DNA from: Pseudomonas asplenii
GTDB lineage: Bacteria > Pseudomonadota > Gammaproteobacteria > Pseudomonadales > Pseudomonadaceae
Reading direction: 5' to 3'
DNA length: 64,000 nucleotides
Assembly: GCF_001293465.1 (NCBI RefSeq)
Contig: NZ_JSYZ01000002.1
Location: 29,328-93,327, forward strand
In this document: in pieces, positions 18,049 through 25,151 of the stretch
How the letters are laid out: every line of letters starts with the position of its first letter
Numbering within the stretch: position 1 is the first letter of the stretch
Translations under genes and position numbers: made by a program
Notes under the pieces: model-generated
What the model was told of the DNA's origin: nothing
Seen by the model: only the letters and a program-made list of their open reading frames with translations
Databases searched by the model: none

Positions 18049-19666
18049 AGGCACCTCCGAAGGAAAGCGAGCGGTAGCCGACGGCAGGCGTCAGATTCAG
18101 GCCCGGCTGGTTGGTCTGGGGTTGGTCGACGCGCAGGCCCTGCGGTGCGTTTTCGAAACGCACGGTCAGGCCGCCTTCGAGTTGAGTACGGTTATTGGTG
18201 GCGGCTTGCTGAATGAGGGAACCTGAACTCTGAATCAGACCGGAACGGGCCTGGGCGTTGCGCACCTCCTGCTGCTGCGCCAGGCTGTCGACTTCACCGG
18301 TGACCTGGGCGATAAAGCCACCAAAGCCGCCACTGAACAGCTCCCGTATTGGCGCGATAAAATTCTGCAGGCGGTTCCACAACTCACCGAACCAGCCAAC
18401 GATCGGCTCCCAGTTCTTGATGATCAGCCCCAGTGGCGACCACTCGAACATCCCTTGGAGAAATGCGACCACCGGTTCCGCCAGACTACGCAGCACATTC
18501 CACAAGGCCGCAAACGCCTCAGTGAGCGGTTGCCAGTTGGCGATGATCAGGCCTATGGGAGACCAGTCGAATAGTGTCTTCAGAACACCCGGCACCGGAG
18601 CGACGGCCGCCACGAGCGCTGTCCAGAGGCCATCGAAAAATCCACTGATCGGTCCCCAGTTGTTGACGACCATGCCCAGCGGCGACCAGTCGAACAGCGT
18701 CTTCAGAAAATCCGTCACCGGAACCGCCAACGCCTTGAGTAATCGCCAGATCGAATCGAACAGCGCCGTCAGCGGCTCCCAGTTGGCGATGACGATGCCC
18801 AGCGGGCTCCAGGAAAACAGCGTCTCGAAAAAGTCGACCACAGTGGTTGCCGGGCCCTTGAGCGAATCCCAGAGCCCGGTGAAAAAATCGCTGATCGCTC
18901 CCCATCCTGCAGTAAGCAGCGGCATCGGCGACCAGGCGAGCACCGTGGGCAGTACCGACATGACGGTCGCAGCAGCACTCTTGATGCCCTCCCACAGTCG
19001 ACCGAAAAAGCCTGAAATCGGCTCCCAGTAAGCAACGATCAGTGCAGCCGCCGCAGCAATGCCCAAGGCAACCAGGCCAATCGGCGAGGCCAGCATGGCG
19101 ACCTTGGCCAACTCCATTGCCGCCATTACGCCCGTCACCGCGCCCCGTAGGGCCGTAAACGCCAGGGCTCCTGCAGCCAGTCCCTGGACAAGGTTCGGGT
19201 TCGCCGCCACGAACTCGGCAACCCGGTTGACCAACGGCACCAGCGCGGTGACCACCGCATTGACCGCTGGCAACAACGCCTGACCGAACTTGACGGAAAC
19301 ACTGCCGAGGGCGTCATCCAAGTTCGCCAGATTCTGTGCGGTATTCCCCAGCGCGCGCTCCTTGGCCCCAGTGCTCTCGGCCTGCTTGCGCGCCGTGGTC
19401 AGTTTGTTTTCTTCCTCAATGGCGGCCTGAACACCAGCCACAAAGGGGGCTGCTAGCCCTCCGCCCTTGAATACGGCGGAAATGTCCAGCGTGCCCAGGC
19501 CGCTGTCCTCCAGGCGTTTCTTGAATGTCTCGACCTTCGTGGTGACCTTGGCCATTTCGGTCTCCATTTTCTGGACACCGTTGATGACCACAGCCATGTT
19601 GACGAGGGTCTGGGTATTCAGCACCCGCAGCACATTTTGCTGGGTGTTGTTGATTGTCGTAGCCAT
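18038..19666 (-). CDS. Tailocin 2 tape measure protein
   Basis: A 542-residue tape measure, much shorter than the 740-residue one of tailocin 1. An N-terminal helical segment (1-120) is followed by hydrophobic helices (about 165-215). Residues about 244-448 form five exact 41-residue repeats, each opening with a WSP motif and having W at positions 12 and 23. The end is a low-complexity tail. The tape measure sets tail length. The start ATG overlaps the stop codon of the frameshifted E' product; a GTG one codon upstream is possible. Confidence 0.9.
   Translation of the reverse strand: MATTINNTQQNVLRVLNTQTLVNMAVVINGVQKMETEMAKVTTKVETFKKRLEDSGLGTLDISAVFKGGGLAAPFVAGVQAAIEEENKLTTARKQAESTGAKERALGNTAQNLANLDDALGSVSVKFGQALLPAVNAVVTALVPLVNRVAEFVAANPNLVQGLAAGALAFTALRGAVTGVMAAMELAKVAMLASPIGLVALGIAAAAALIVAYWEPISGFFGRLWEGIKSAAATVMSVLPTVLAWSPMPLLTAGWGAISDFFTGLWDSLKGPATTVVDFFETLFSWSPLGIVIANWEPLTALFDSIWRLLKALAVPVTDFLKTLFDWSPLGMVVNNWGPISGFFDGLWTALVAAVAPVPGVLKTLFDWSPIGLIIANWQPLTEAFAALWNVLRSLAEPVVAFLQGMFEWSPLGLIIKNWEPIVGWFGELWNRLQNFIAPIRELFSGGFGGFIAQVTGEVDSLAQQQEVRNAQARSGLIQSSGSLIQQAATNNRTQLEGGLTVRFENAPQGLRVDQPQTNQPGLNLTPAVGYRSLSFGGAYGD
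18323..18937 (-). repeat. Five 41-residue tandem repeats in the tape measure
   Basis: Five units of exactly 123 bases. The protein units open with AWSPMP, SWSPLG, DWSPLG, DWSPIG and EWSPLG, with conserved W at unit positions 2, 12 and 23 and F at 41. A degenerate sixth unit (ASPIGL...YWEPISGFFGRLW) precedes them. Confidence 0.88.
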
Positions 19667-20093
19667 CACTCCACCTGCTGCATCGCATTGATCCGTTGCG
19701 CGTGCTCCAGGGACTCCCGGAGCACATCCAAGGGCCTTGCCATCATCTGTTCGGGGTCAACCTTCCAGAACCAGGCCAGGTCATAGGCGACCGCAATCAG
19801 TTCGCCGATGGCTGCGATGCCGCACTCATGAAAAAACCGGCCACCGCCCAGCTCAAGGTGTTGAGGTCGGACAGGTCCAACTGGTTGACCGACGACGGCG
19901 GGATACCGGCGCAGACCGCGATGTACTTGGCCGCGACATCCATGTCGAGGCTGACCTCTTCGCTCTTGTCGATCTTGTAAGGCAGCGCCTTGATCGCCCG
20001 CACCTCCTGCACCGTCGGACGGCGCAGGGTGAGTTCGTCGAGGGTCGCACCGTGGGCTTCGATGGGCACCTGCAGCTTCATCGGCTCGCTCAT
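19666..20093 (-). CDS. Tail assembly chaperone E-E' made by -1 frameshift (tailocin 2)
   Basis: The fused form of the E protein. Residues 1-88 are shared with E. Ribosomes that slip back one base at 19830-19836 continue for 54 codons (including LAWFWKVDPEQMM and LRESLEHAQRINAMQ) and stop at 19666, exactly where the tape measure begins. The extension resembles the P2 gpE' family. In P2 and lambda such pairs bind the tape measure during tube assembly. Seen: the frame, slip site and stop. Inferred: that it is used. Confidence 0.8.
19797..20093 (-). CDS. Tail assembly chaperone E (tailocin 2)
   Basis: A 98-residue P2 gpE-like chaperone with ELTLRRPTVQEVRAIKALP at its core, the family hallmark. 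It starts within the tube gene stop (ATGA overlap). The in-frame stop at 19797 gives the short form; the long form arises by frameshift. It lies between tube and tape measure, its usual place. Confidence 0.85.
   Translation of the reverse strand: MSEPMKLQVPIEAHGATLDELTLRRPTVQEVRAIKALPYKIDKSEEVSLDMDVAAKYIAVCAGIPPSSVNQLDLSDLNTLSWAVAGFFMSAASQPSAN
19830..19836 (-). promoter_or_regulatory. -1 ribosomal frameshift slip site TTTTTTC
   Basis: The reading frame is GGT TTT TTC, so the heptamer T-TTT-TTC allows both tRNAs to re-pair after a -1 slip. The new frame stays open for 54 codons to the tape measure start. The same arrangement with TTTTTTA occurs in tailocin 1, and P2 uses a T-rich site in its E gene. 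Confidence 0.78.
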
Positions 20094-20437
20094 TGCCAGG
20101 TCCCCTTGATGCCTTCGAATTTCAGTTCGATGGCGGCGTCATCACCCTTGATGACCGGCTCCTCGACCAGGTAGGCACCGGCCAGGACATAGACCTTGCC
20201 GTTGCTGAACTCGCAGGTGACGGTCATGTCGGAACCGGCGATCAGTTGCTTGAGCGGAAAGTCCGCGGTGTGCAGCGCGGTGACCTTGAAGGAGGGAGCG
20301 ATGTCGGTTTCCTTGTAGAAACCCGGTACCACCGTTTCCCGCTTGACGGCCATCAGCGGGGCTTCGCAGCCGCCGTTGATGGTCAGTTGAGCGCCGTCCA
20401 CTTTGACGTAGCAGGTGCCCGCAATCAGTTGACCCAT
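20090..20437 (-). CDS. Tailocin 2 tail tube protein
   Basis: A 115-residue Mu gpM-like tube subunit; hexamers stack to form the inner tube. The N-terminus MGQLIAGTCYVKVDG and the later YLVEEPVIKGDDAAIELKFEG are family-like. The start ATG is preceded by GGAGATAC, immediately after the terminator-like hairpin at 20449-20476. Normally it directly follows the sheath gene; here the DUF642-like gene intervenes. Confidence 0.87.
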   Translation of the reverse strand: MGQLIAGTCYVKVDGAQLTINGGCEAPLMAVKRETVVPGFYKETDIAPSFKVTALHTADFPLKQLIAGSDMTVTCEFSNGKVYVLAGAYLVEEPVIKGDDAAIELKFEGIKGTWQ

Positions 20438-20448
20438 GATGTATCTCC

Positions 20449-20476
20449 AAAAAATAAGCCCGCTCAATGGCGGGCT
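20449..20476 (-). terminator. Terminator between the DUF642-like gene and the tube gene
   Basis: On the minus strand, AGCCCGC-CATTGA-GCGGGCT is followed by TATTTTTT, a strong intrinsic terminator. It lies 31 bases after the DUF642-like stop and just before the tube gene, in the middle of the structural operon. Confidence 0.82.
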
Positions 20477-20506
20477 GGAATTGACGAGTGAAAATCGAGG
20501 CAGGCA

Positions 20507-21091
20507 TTACGGAATGCTTTCGACACTCACGTTATCGATGAAGGCGTAATGGCTGTAGGGGTTCTGTTCATTGGAAAACGCCAGCGTGGTTTGCGGCGTC
20601 GTCGCAGTGAAGTCGTAGGTGATGACATCCCATACCACGGTCGACGAAGTGGCGACCGGCGTATTGAAGTTGACGGTTTGCCCGGCCACCTTGACCTGAA
20701 TCACACCATTACCCGAGCGGCCACCATAGATGACGTTGCCCGCGCTGAACTTCAGCCGGTACTTGGCACCCACGACCGTCGCGAAGTTCTGCTGGATGCC
20801 GCCGCCGTTCTGGTAGATGTAGTTGGCCAGGTCGACGATCACCGCACCATCGGCAGCGACGCCGTACGGAATCGAGGCCGCCATGTTGAAATACTCGGCG
20901 CCGGACAGAAAGGTTGTCCATCCGGTGATGAAGTTGGCTTTTTCAGGCGTGTCCAGCACGCAACTGACCGCGCAACCTGGCGACTCGAAACTGCCGTTGA
21001 CCAGCAGGTTGGCAGCGCAAGCGGAGTTCGCCGCCCCCAGGATGAGGGCGGACAGCAGGGATTGACGCAGATATTTCTTCAGTACATTCAT
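20507..21091 (-). CDS. Secreted DUF642-like protein inserted in the tail operon
   Basis: A 194-residue protein with a Sec signal peptide (basic MNVLKKYLRQ, then LLSALILGAANSACA, cleavage near ACA-A). The mature part shows a jelly-roll pattern like DUF642/galactose-binding-like domains: NLLVNGSFES, ITGWTTF, DGAVIVDLANY, GGIQQNFATVVGAKYRLKF and the closing FIDNVSVE. Two cysteines (CAVSC) may pair. It has no structural place between sheath and tube, looks more AT-rich than its neighbours, and is flanked by hairpins. It may bind carbohydrate. Start uncertain: 21148 is an alternative. Function unknown. Confidence 0.75.
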   Translation of the reverse strand: MNVLKKYLRQSLLSALILGAANSACAANLLVNGSFESPGCAVSCVLDTPEKANFITGWTTFLSGAEYFNMAASIPYGVAADGAVIVDLANYIYQNGGGIQQNFATVVGAKYRLKFSAGNVIYGGRSGNGVIQVKVAGQTVNFNTPVATSSTVVWDVITYDFTATTPQTTLAFSNEQNPYSHYAFIDNVSVESIP

Positions 21092-21126
21092 TTTTTGACC
21101 TATCGAATCAACGTTACGGGTAAAGC

Positions 21127-21160
21127 TGAAAAGACCTGTTTTGCTCATGTCGAACAGGCC
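21127..21160 (-). terminator. Weak terminator-like hairpin after the tailocin 2 sheath gene
   Basis: On the minus strand CCTGTT and AACAGG pair across a 12-base loop and are followed by TCTTTTC. It lies between the sheath stop and the DUF642-like start. Stem and T-run are weak, so this is tentative. Confidence 0.4.
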
Positions 21161-21188
21161 CGTTGCAGCAATCTTTTTTACATTCCAG

Positions 21189-22685
21189 TCAGGCCGCCGC
21201 GTCGTACTGCAGGCGGAACTGGTTGAGCAGCGCGAACACGCGCAGGCCGTTGACGTAGTCAGGCGGGAACAGCACGTTGACCCGGCTCGGGTCCTGGCTG
21301 TCGCGCTCGACGATCAGGTGCTCGGCGAACAGCTCGGCGTTTTCCACATGGCCTTCCAGTTCGAGCTTGGCGTACTGGGCGATCAGTTCACCGCGAATGG
21401 TGCTCGGGGTGACGATCGGCTGGCCGGCGCCGAAGCGGGTGCCATCGGCAGCCAGCTTGTGGCGGCCGTACTTGCTGGTGATCACGCTTTGCAGGCGGCG
21501 CACGATGTAGGCCGACTGGTGCATGGTCTCGCTGTCCAGGTAGGAGTTGTCCGCCTGACCGTAGGCATTCTTCTGGTAGGTGGTGATCGCCCGCTGGATG
21601 CGCACGTAGCCGCCTTCGTAGTAGGCGGTGGCAATGCCGTAGCTGAGCAGCGACTGGCGCTCGGTCAGGGTGAAGCGCTCGCTGGCCGCGGCCGGATCGA
21701 TACCCGGCAGGCTGCCGCTCTGGGTCGGACGGCTGGCGTCGGCCGAGATGAACACCGAGGTCCGTGCAGCCAGCGCAGCGGCCTGGACCCACACCGGTTG
21801 CGGTACGCCCTGTTCCATCGCCAGCACGGTGACGTGCTGGTCGTTGCGCGCCTGGCCGGCGGCGACCAGGGTGCCGACGGTGCCACGCTTGGCGGTGTAG
21901 ACATGGCCGAACAGCTGCTTGGACCACGACCAGCGACCGACGCTGTCATCCATCGCCGCCTGCCAGGCGTTCAGCGAGGCAACGTCGGACCAGGGCTGGC
22001 AGATGAACTCGAACGGCTCGTCGCCCAGGGCCGCGAGGGCCGCGACCTGGTCCGGCACGCCGGCACCACCGGCCATCTTCGCGCTGACGATGGTCAGGCC
22101 GGCCGGGGTTTCCTCGCCGTTGCTCTTGCCCAGGCGATTGAACTGCAGGCTGATGTCATTGCCGCTGTCACCGGTCCACTTGCAGCTCAGGGTGACGGTG
22201 CCATCAGTGGCCACGGCGCTGACCGGCAGGTCGGCGGCGGCATTCACCTGCAGCGCCAGGGTGGTGGCGACCTGGGCGGCGGTCTGGCCGCTGACCACCG
22301 CGGCCTGCACGCGGACACCGCCGACATACAGGTTGAGCACGCCGCTTTCGGTGGCGGAGCCGGTGAGTTTCAGGTCAGCCTTGGCGATCGCGCCGGTGGT
22401 GTTGCGCACTGGCAGGCACCAGATCTCGCCGACCGGGTCGGCCTTGCGCCAGGTGTCGTACATGGCGGCGAGCATCGAGCCTTGACCGCCGATGCTTTTT
22501 GCCAGGGCGACGCTGGAGACCAGTACCAGGCTGCCGATTTCCGGGCTGGTGGCGTTGTCGTTGACCTGGGCGACGATCAGTCGACGCAGGGTCGACGACG
22601 CGCTATTGGCCGCCGAGTTGTCCATTTCGGCATAGAACAGCGGAACACGCAGGTCCGCGGGGATGTTGCTGAATCCGATAGCCAT
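21189..22685 (-). CDS. Tailocin 2 contractile sheath protein (Mu gpL-like)
   Basis: A 498-residue sheath subunit of the Mu gpL/FI family. It begins MAIGFSNIPADLRVPLFYAE, the Mu-type sheath N-terminus, and ends with NGLRVFALLNQFRLQYD. The sheath polymerises around the tube and contracts to drive it into the target. It starts on the last base of the gp38-like stop codon. It is longer than, and only distantly like, the 388-residue sheath of tailocin 1. Confidence 0.93.
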   Translation of the reverse strand: MAIGFSNIPADLRVPLFYAEMDNSAANSASSTLRRLIVAQVNDNATSPEIGSLVLVSSVALAKSIGGQGSMLAAMYDTWRKADPVGEIWCLPVRNTTGAIAKADLKLTGSATESGVLNLYVGGVRVQAAVVSGQTAAQVATTLALQVNAAADLPVSAVATDGTVTLSCKWTGDSGNDISLQFNRLGKSNGEETPAGLTIVSAKMAGGAGVPDQVAALAALGDEPFEFICQPWSDVASLNAWQAAMDDSVGRWSWSKQLFGHVYTAKRGTVGTLVAAGQARNDQHVTVLAMEQGVPQPVWVQAAALAARTSVFISADASRPTQSGSLPGIDPAAASERFTLTERQSLLSYGIATAYYEGGYVRIQRAITTYQKNAYGQADNSYLDSETMHQSAYIVRRLQSVITSKYGRHKLAADGTRFGAGQPIVTPSTIRGELIAQYAKLELEGHVENAELFAEHLIVERDSQDPSRVNVLFPPDYVNGLRVFALLNQFRLQYDAAA

Positions 22686-22867
22686 TACTGGGCTTCCTGT
22701 GGTTGTGCCGCTTGCACGGCGGAAAGGGTGATATCGCCATCGGCCTGGCGGCGGCGCCACCAGGCGCTGTCGGCCACTTCGCGACCGGCGGCCGGCAGCA
22801 GGTCGCCCGCCTCCGGGTCCGGTACGGCACGGCCGGCGGCCGGTACTACGGTGATGCGTTGAGTCAT
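22685..22867 (-). CDS. Small DUF2635 protein (Mu gp38-like)
   Basis: A 60-residue protein containing VVPAAGRAVPDPEAGDLLPA and DSAWWRRRQADGDI, matching DUF2635, which in Mu-like phages always precedes the sheath gene. Its role in tail assembly is unknown. It overlaps gp37 at its start (ATGA) and the sheath at its end. Confidence 0.85.
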   Translation of the reverse strand: MTQRITVVPAAGRAVPDPEAGDLLPAAGREVADSAWWRRRQADGDITLSAVQAAQPQEAQ

Positions 22868-23448
22868 GGTTTTACGTTCCCTGAAAAGGCCAGCTCCAGG
22901 CGCCCGTCGGGGCCTGGGCGTTGCAGATTGGGGTCGGCGGGGTCGATGGCATCGACCCGTACCGTCACCCCGGTAAAGGACGGCAAGCCGTCCAGTTCAC
23001 GCTCATGCCAGGTTTCCGCCGGGTCGGTGGCGTGGTTGCGCCCCAGTTGGAACTCGGCGAAGAAACGCAGGCGATAAAGCAAGCGAGTGGCGTTGATCGA
23101 CACCAACCGGCCGCCGCCGTATTGGAGGGGCGTGTAGAAGGTGTCGGGTTTGAACCCCACCAGCGCGCGCCACAGTTCGGCGCGCAGGGCGTGGAGTCGA
23201 TCGAAAGGCGCCTGGCCATTGCTGGCGTCGAGCACCAGGGTCAGTTCCAGGCGGTCGCGAAGGGTCTGCCGGGAAACGTTCTGTGCGGTGTTCTCGGCGG
23301 CCAGGTCGCAACGAAGGGTGATGAAGGCCGACGGGGTCGGCAGCGTGGTATCGCCTTGCAGCAGGTCCAGGTCGAGGCCGGTGGAAATGTGCTGGGCAAG
23401 GCTGGGGCATTCAGCACGCAGTTGCGTGATGATCGGGGTAATGTTCAT
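22864..23448 (-). CDS. Mu gp37-like tail protein, first gene of tailocin 2
   Basis: A 194-residue protein of the phage gp37 family, found upstream of gp38 and the sheath in Mu and SfV. Start chosen at MNITPIITQLRAECPSLA, preceded by GGAAACTCCCC; upstream codons lack phage-like sequence. It is the first gene of tailocin 2, about 90 bases after gpD of tailocin 1. Confidence 0.82.
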   Translation of the reverse strand: MNITPIITQLRAECPSLAQHISTGLDLDLLQGDTTLPTPSAFITLRCDLAAENTAQNVSRQTLRDRLELTLVLDASNGQAPFDRLHALRAELWRALVGFKPDTFYTPLQYGGGRLVSINATRLLYRLRFFAEFQLGRNHATDPAETWHERELDGLPSFTGVTVRVDAIDPADPNLQRPGPDGRLELAFSGNVKP

Positions 23449-23541
23449 GGGGAGTTTCCAATTCGTCTGGAAAGACCCGGCACAGGCCGGGCGCATGATG
23501 CAGGGCCCAGTCCGACTATCGGGCGGCGGGAGCCGAACTCG

Positions 23542-24552
23542 CTAGCGGTCCAGGCAACTGGCGCAAATGCTGCAGCGGTAACTGTTGGCGCGGTTGCCGC
23601 TGGCCGTCACCTTGTCGATGGACCAACGCCCCTGCATGAAATCCGGCCAACTGCTGTCCAGCAGGATCAGGCCTTCGGCCGCCAACGCCGGATTTCCCGG
23701 GCAGTCGATACGCAGCTTCAGGGCTTCGCGCTCCATGCGCCGCACCTCGCCTTCACCGGCAGCTCGCGCCTCGTCCTCGGAGGGGTAGCGCTGGCGAAGT
23801 TTCTTGAAGGGTTTCACACCGGTCTCGACCACACGTTCGCGCCCGGCTGCCGCGTCCCACCAGGTGGTCTGGCAGCCCTGGTACTTGCCACGGCTGCTGT
23901 CGTCCAGGGTGGCGGCGACAAAGGCCGGATCGCCCGGACGATTGTCGCGAGTCACCGACAGGCGCACGTCTTCCAACTGCTTGCCGGACAGCGACTTGAC
24001 CTGGCCACGCCGGGCCAGCACGTACAGCTCGTTGACCGGTTTGGTGACCGCATCGAAGCGACGGGCAATCCGCGTGAGAAAGCCCATGTCGGTCTCATTG
24101 GACTGGTCCAGGTGAGTGATGCGGATGGCATCCAGCTCCGGCGCCACCCTCGGCGAAAAGCCATGCCGGGAGGTCAGTTGCCGAAACAGCGCACCCAGGG
24201 TGGTCGGGCCATGGCTGACGCTGCGGCGGGCCCTGAAGCCGGTTTCATCGTTCACCTTGAACGGTGCCGCGGTAGCCAGCAGGGTCAGACGCAGGGGGAA
24301 CAGCATCGGTGTACGCCGGGTGACGATGAACTCACCCTTGTCGACCAGCCCGGACTCTCGGTAGCCGATGCGCAGCCCCACCCTTGCACCGAGGCTGGGC
24401 AGCCCCGACAGGCCTTCGATATCCAGTGTCAGCTTGAGCTGGTCGGATTCGATACCCGCGGCATCGGTGTATTCCCAGTCGATCAGGCGTTCGTTGAGCC
24501 GCGCGGCATTGGCGCCATACAGCTGTACCTCAGGGGTAAATCCCAGGCTCAT
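23542..24552 (-). CDS. Tailocin 1 tail protein gpD (P2-like hub)
   Basis: A 336-residue P2 gpD-family protein, the hub at the baseplate end of the tube. Segments GFTPEVQLYGANAARLNERL, DMGFLTRIARRFDAVTKPV and the closing RWSIDKVTASGNRANSYRC are typical. Start chosen at MSLGFTPEV, just after GAGGACGTC. It is the last gene of tailocin 1; the lysis genes that follow gpD in P. aeruginosa R-pyocin are absent here. Confidence 0.9.
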   Translation of the reverse strand: MSLGFTPEVQLYGANAARLNERLIDWEYTDAAGIESDQLKLTLDIEGLSGLPSLGARVGLRIGYRESGLVDKGEFIVTRRTPMLFPLRLTLLATAAPFKVNDETGFRARRSVSHGPTTLGALFRQLTSRHGFSPRVAPELDAIRITHLDQSNETDMGFLTRIARRFDAVTKPVNELYVLARRGQVKSLSGKQLEDVRLSVTRDNRPGDPAFVAATLDDSSRGKYQGCQTTWWDAAAGRERVVETGVKPFKKLRQRYPSEDEARAAGEGEVRRMEREALKLRIDCPGNPALAAEGLILLDSSWPDFMQGRWSIDKVTASGNRANSYRCSICASCLDR

Positions 24553-24562
24553 GACGTCCTCC

Positions 24563-24775
24563 TCAATCCCAGGCCGACACGGGCGCGGCAATCAGGTTCC
24601 GCGCCTCGACCTCGGGCAGGGTCACCCAGACACCGGCCGGCAATACCGCGCCATATTCGGCAAGTCGCGGATTGAGGCGCCAGAGCGCCTCTTCCATCAC
24701 ATCGTCACAACGCCCCTGCTCGCGGTACAGCAACAGGTTCACCGAATCGCCGGCGACGCTTCGTACCCTACGCAT
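24563..24775 (-). CDS. Tailocin 1 tail protein gpX
   Basis: A 70-residue P2 gpX-like protein (LysM-like tail protein). The pattern GDSVNLLLYREQGR, ALWRLNPRLAEYG and PAGVWVTLPE is diagnostic of the family. It sits between gpU and gpD with a short overlap, as in P2 and R-pyocins. Confidence 0.9.
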   Translation of the reverse strand: MRRVRSVAGDSVNLLLYREQGRCDDVMEEALWRLNPRLAEYGAVLPAGVWVTLPEVEARNLIAAPVSAWD

Positions 24776-25151
24776 TGACGAACTCCTTCAGTTCCACCGT
24801 CCAGTCGACGATCATCGCGGTGCCGTCATCGATGATCAGGCCCTGGGTCTCCGATACATTGTCGATTCGCCACAGACCCCAGTTGCGGCCGATCCCATCG
24901 ACCAGCGGCAGGGGCACGGCACGGGCCTGCAGGGCACGCAACTGGTCGAGCCGTTCCATGCCGGCAGCGCCCATGGCCTTGCCGCCGATGGTCAGGCTCT
25001 CCAAACCGGGACCGGTCTGGCTGGACTTCGGTTTGCTCTGCAGAATGTTCAGTTCGACCCAGCCGCCGGTGGTCTTGCGGATCAGCGAGCTGTAGGCGAA
25101 ATCCCGGGACAGGCCGAAAATGAAATCGCCCAACGCCATTTGCTGTCGCAT
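24768..25151 (-). CDS. Tailocin 1 tail protein gpU
   Basis: A 127-residue P2 gpU-family protein. It opens MALGDFIFGLSRDFAYSSLIR after a short leader and contains GGWVELNILQSKPKSSQTGPGLES. gpU helps terminate or complete the tail. It overlaps the tape measure stop (ATGA), showing translational coupling. Confidence 0.9.
   Translation of the reverse strand: MRQQMALGDFIFGLSRDFAYSSLIRKTTGGWVELNILQSKPKSSQTGPGLESLTIGGKAMGAAGMERLDQLRALQARAVPLPLVDGIGRNWGLWRIDNVSETQGLIIDDGTAMIVDWTVELKEFVNA

Noticed and set aside
15634..18216. 860-codon plus-strand frame opposite gpP and the gpN-like gene
   Set aside because: Antisense shadow, rich in Arg, Gln, His, Gly and Leu without family features; it runs across gene borders.
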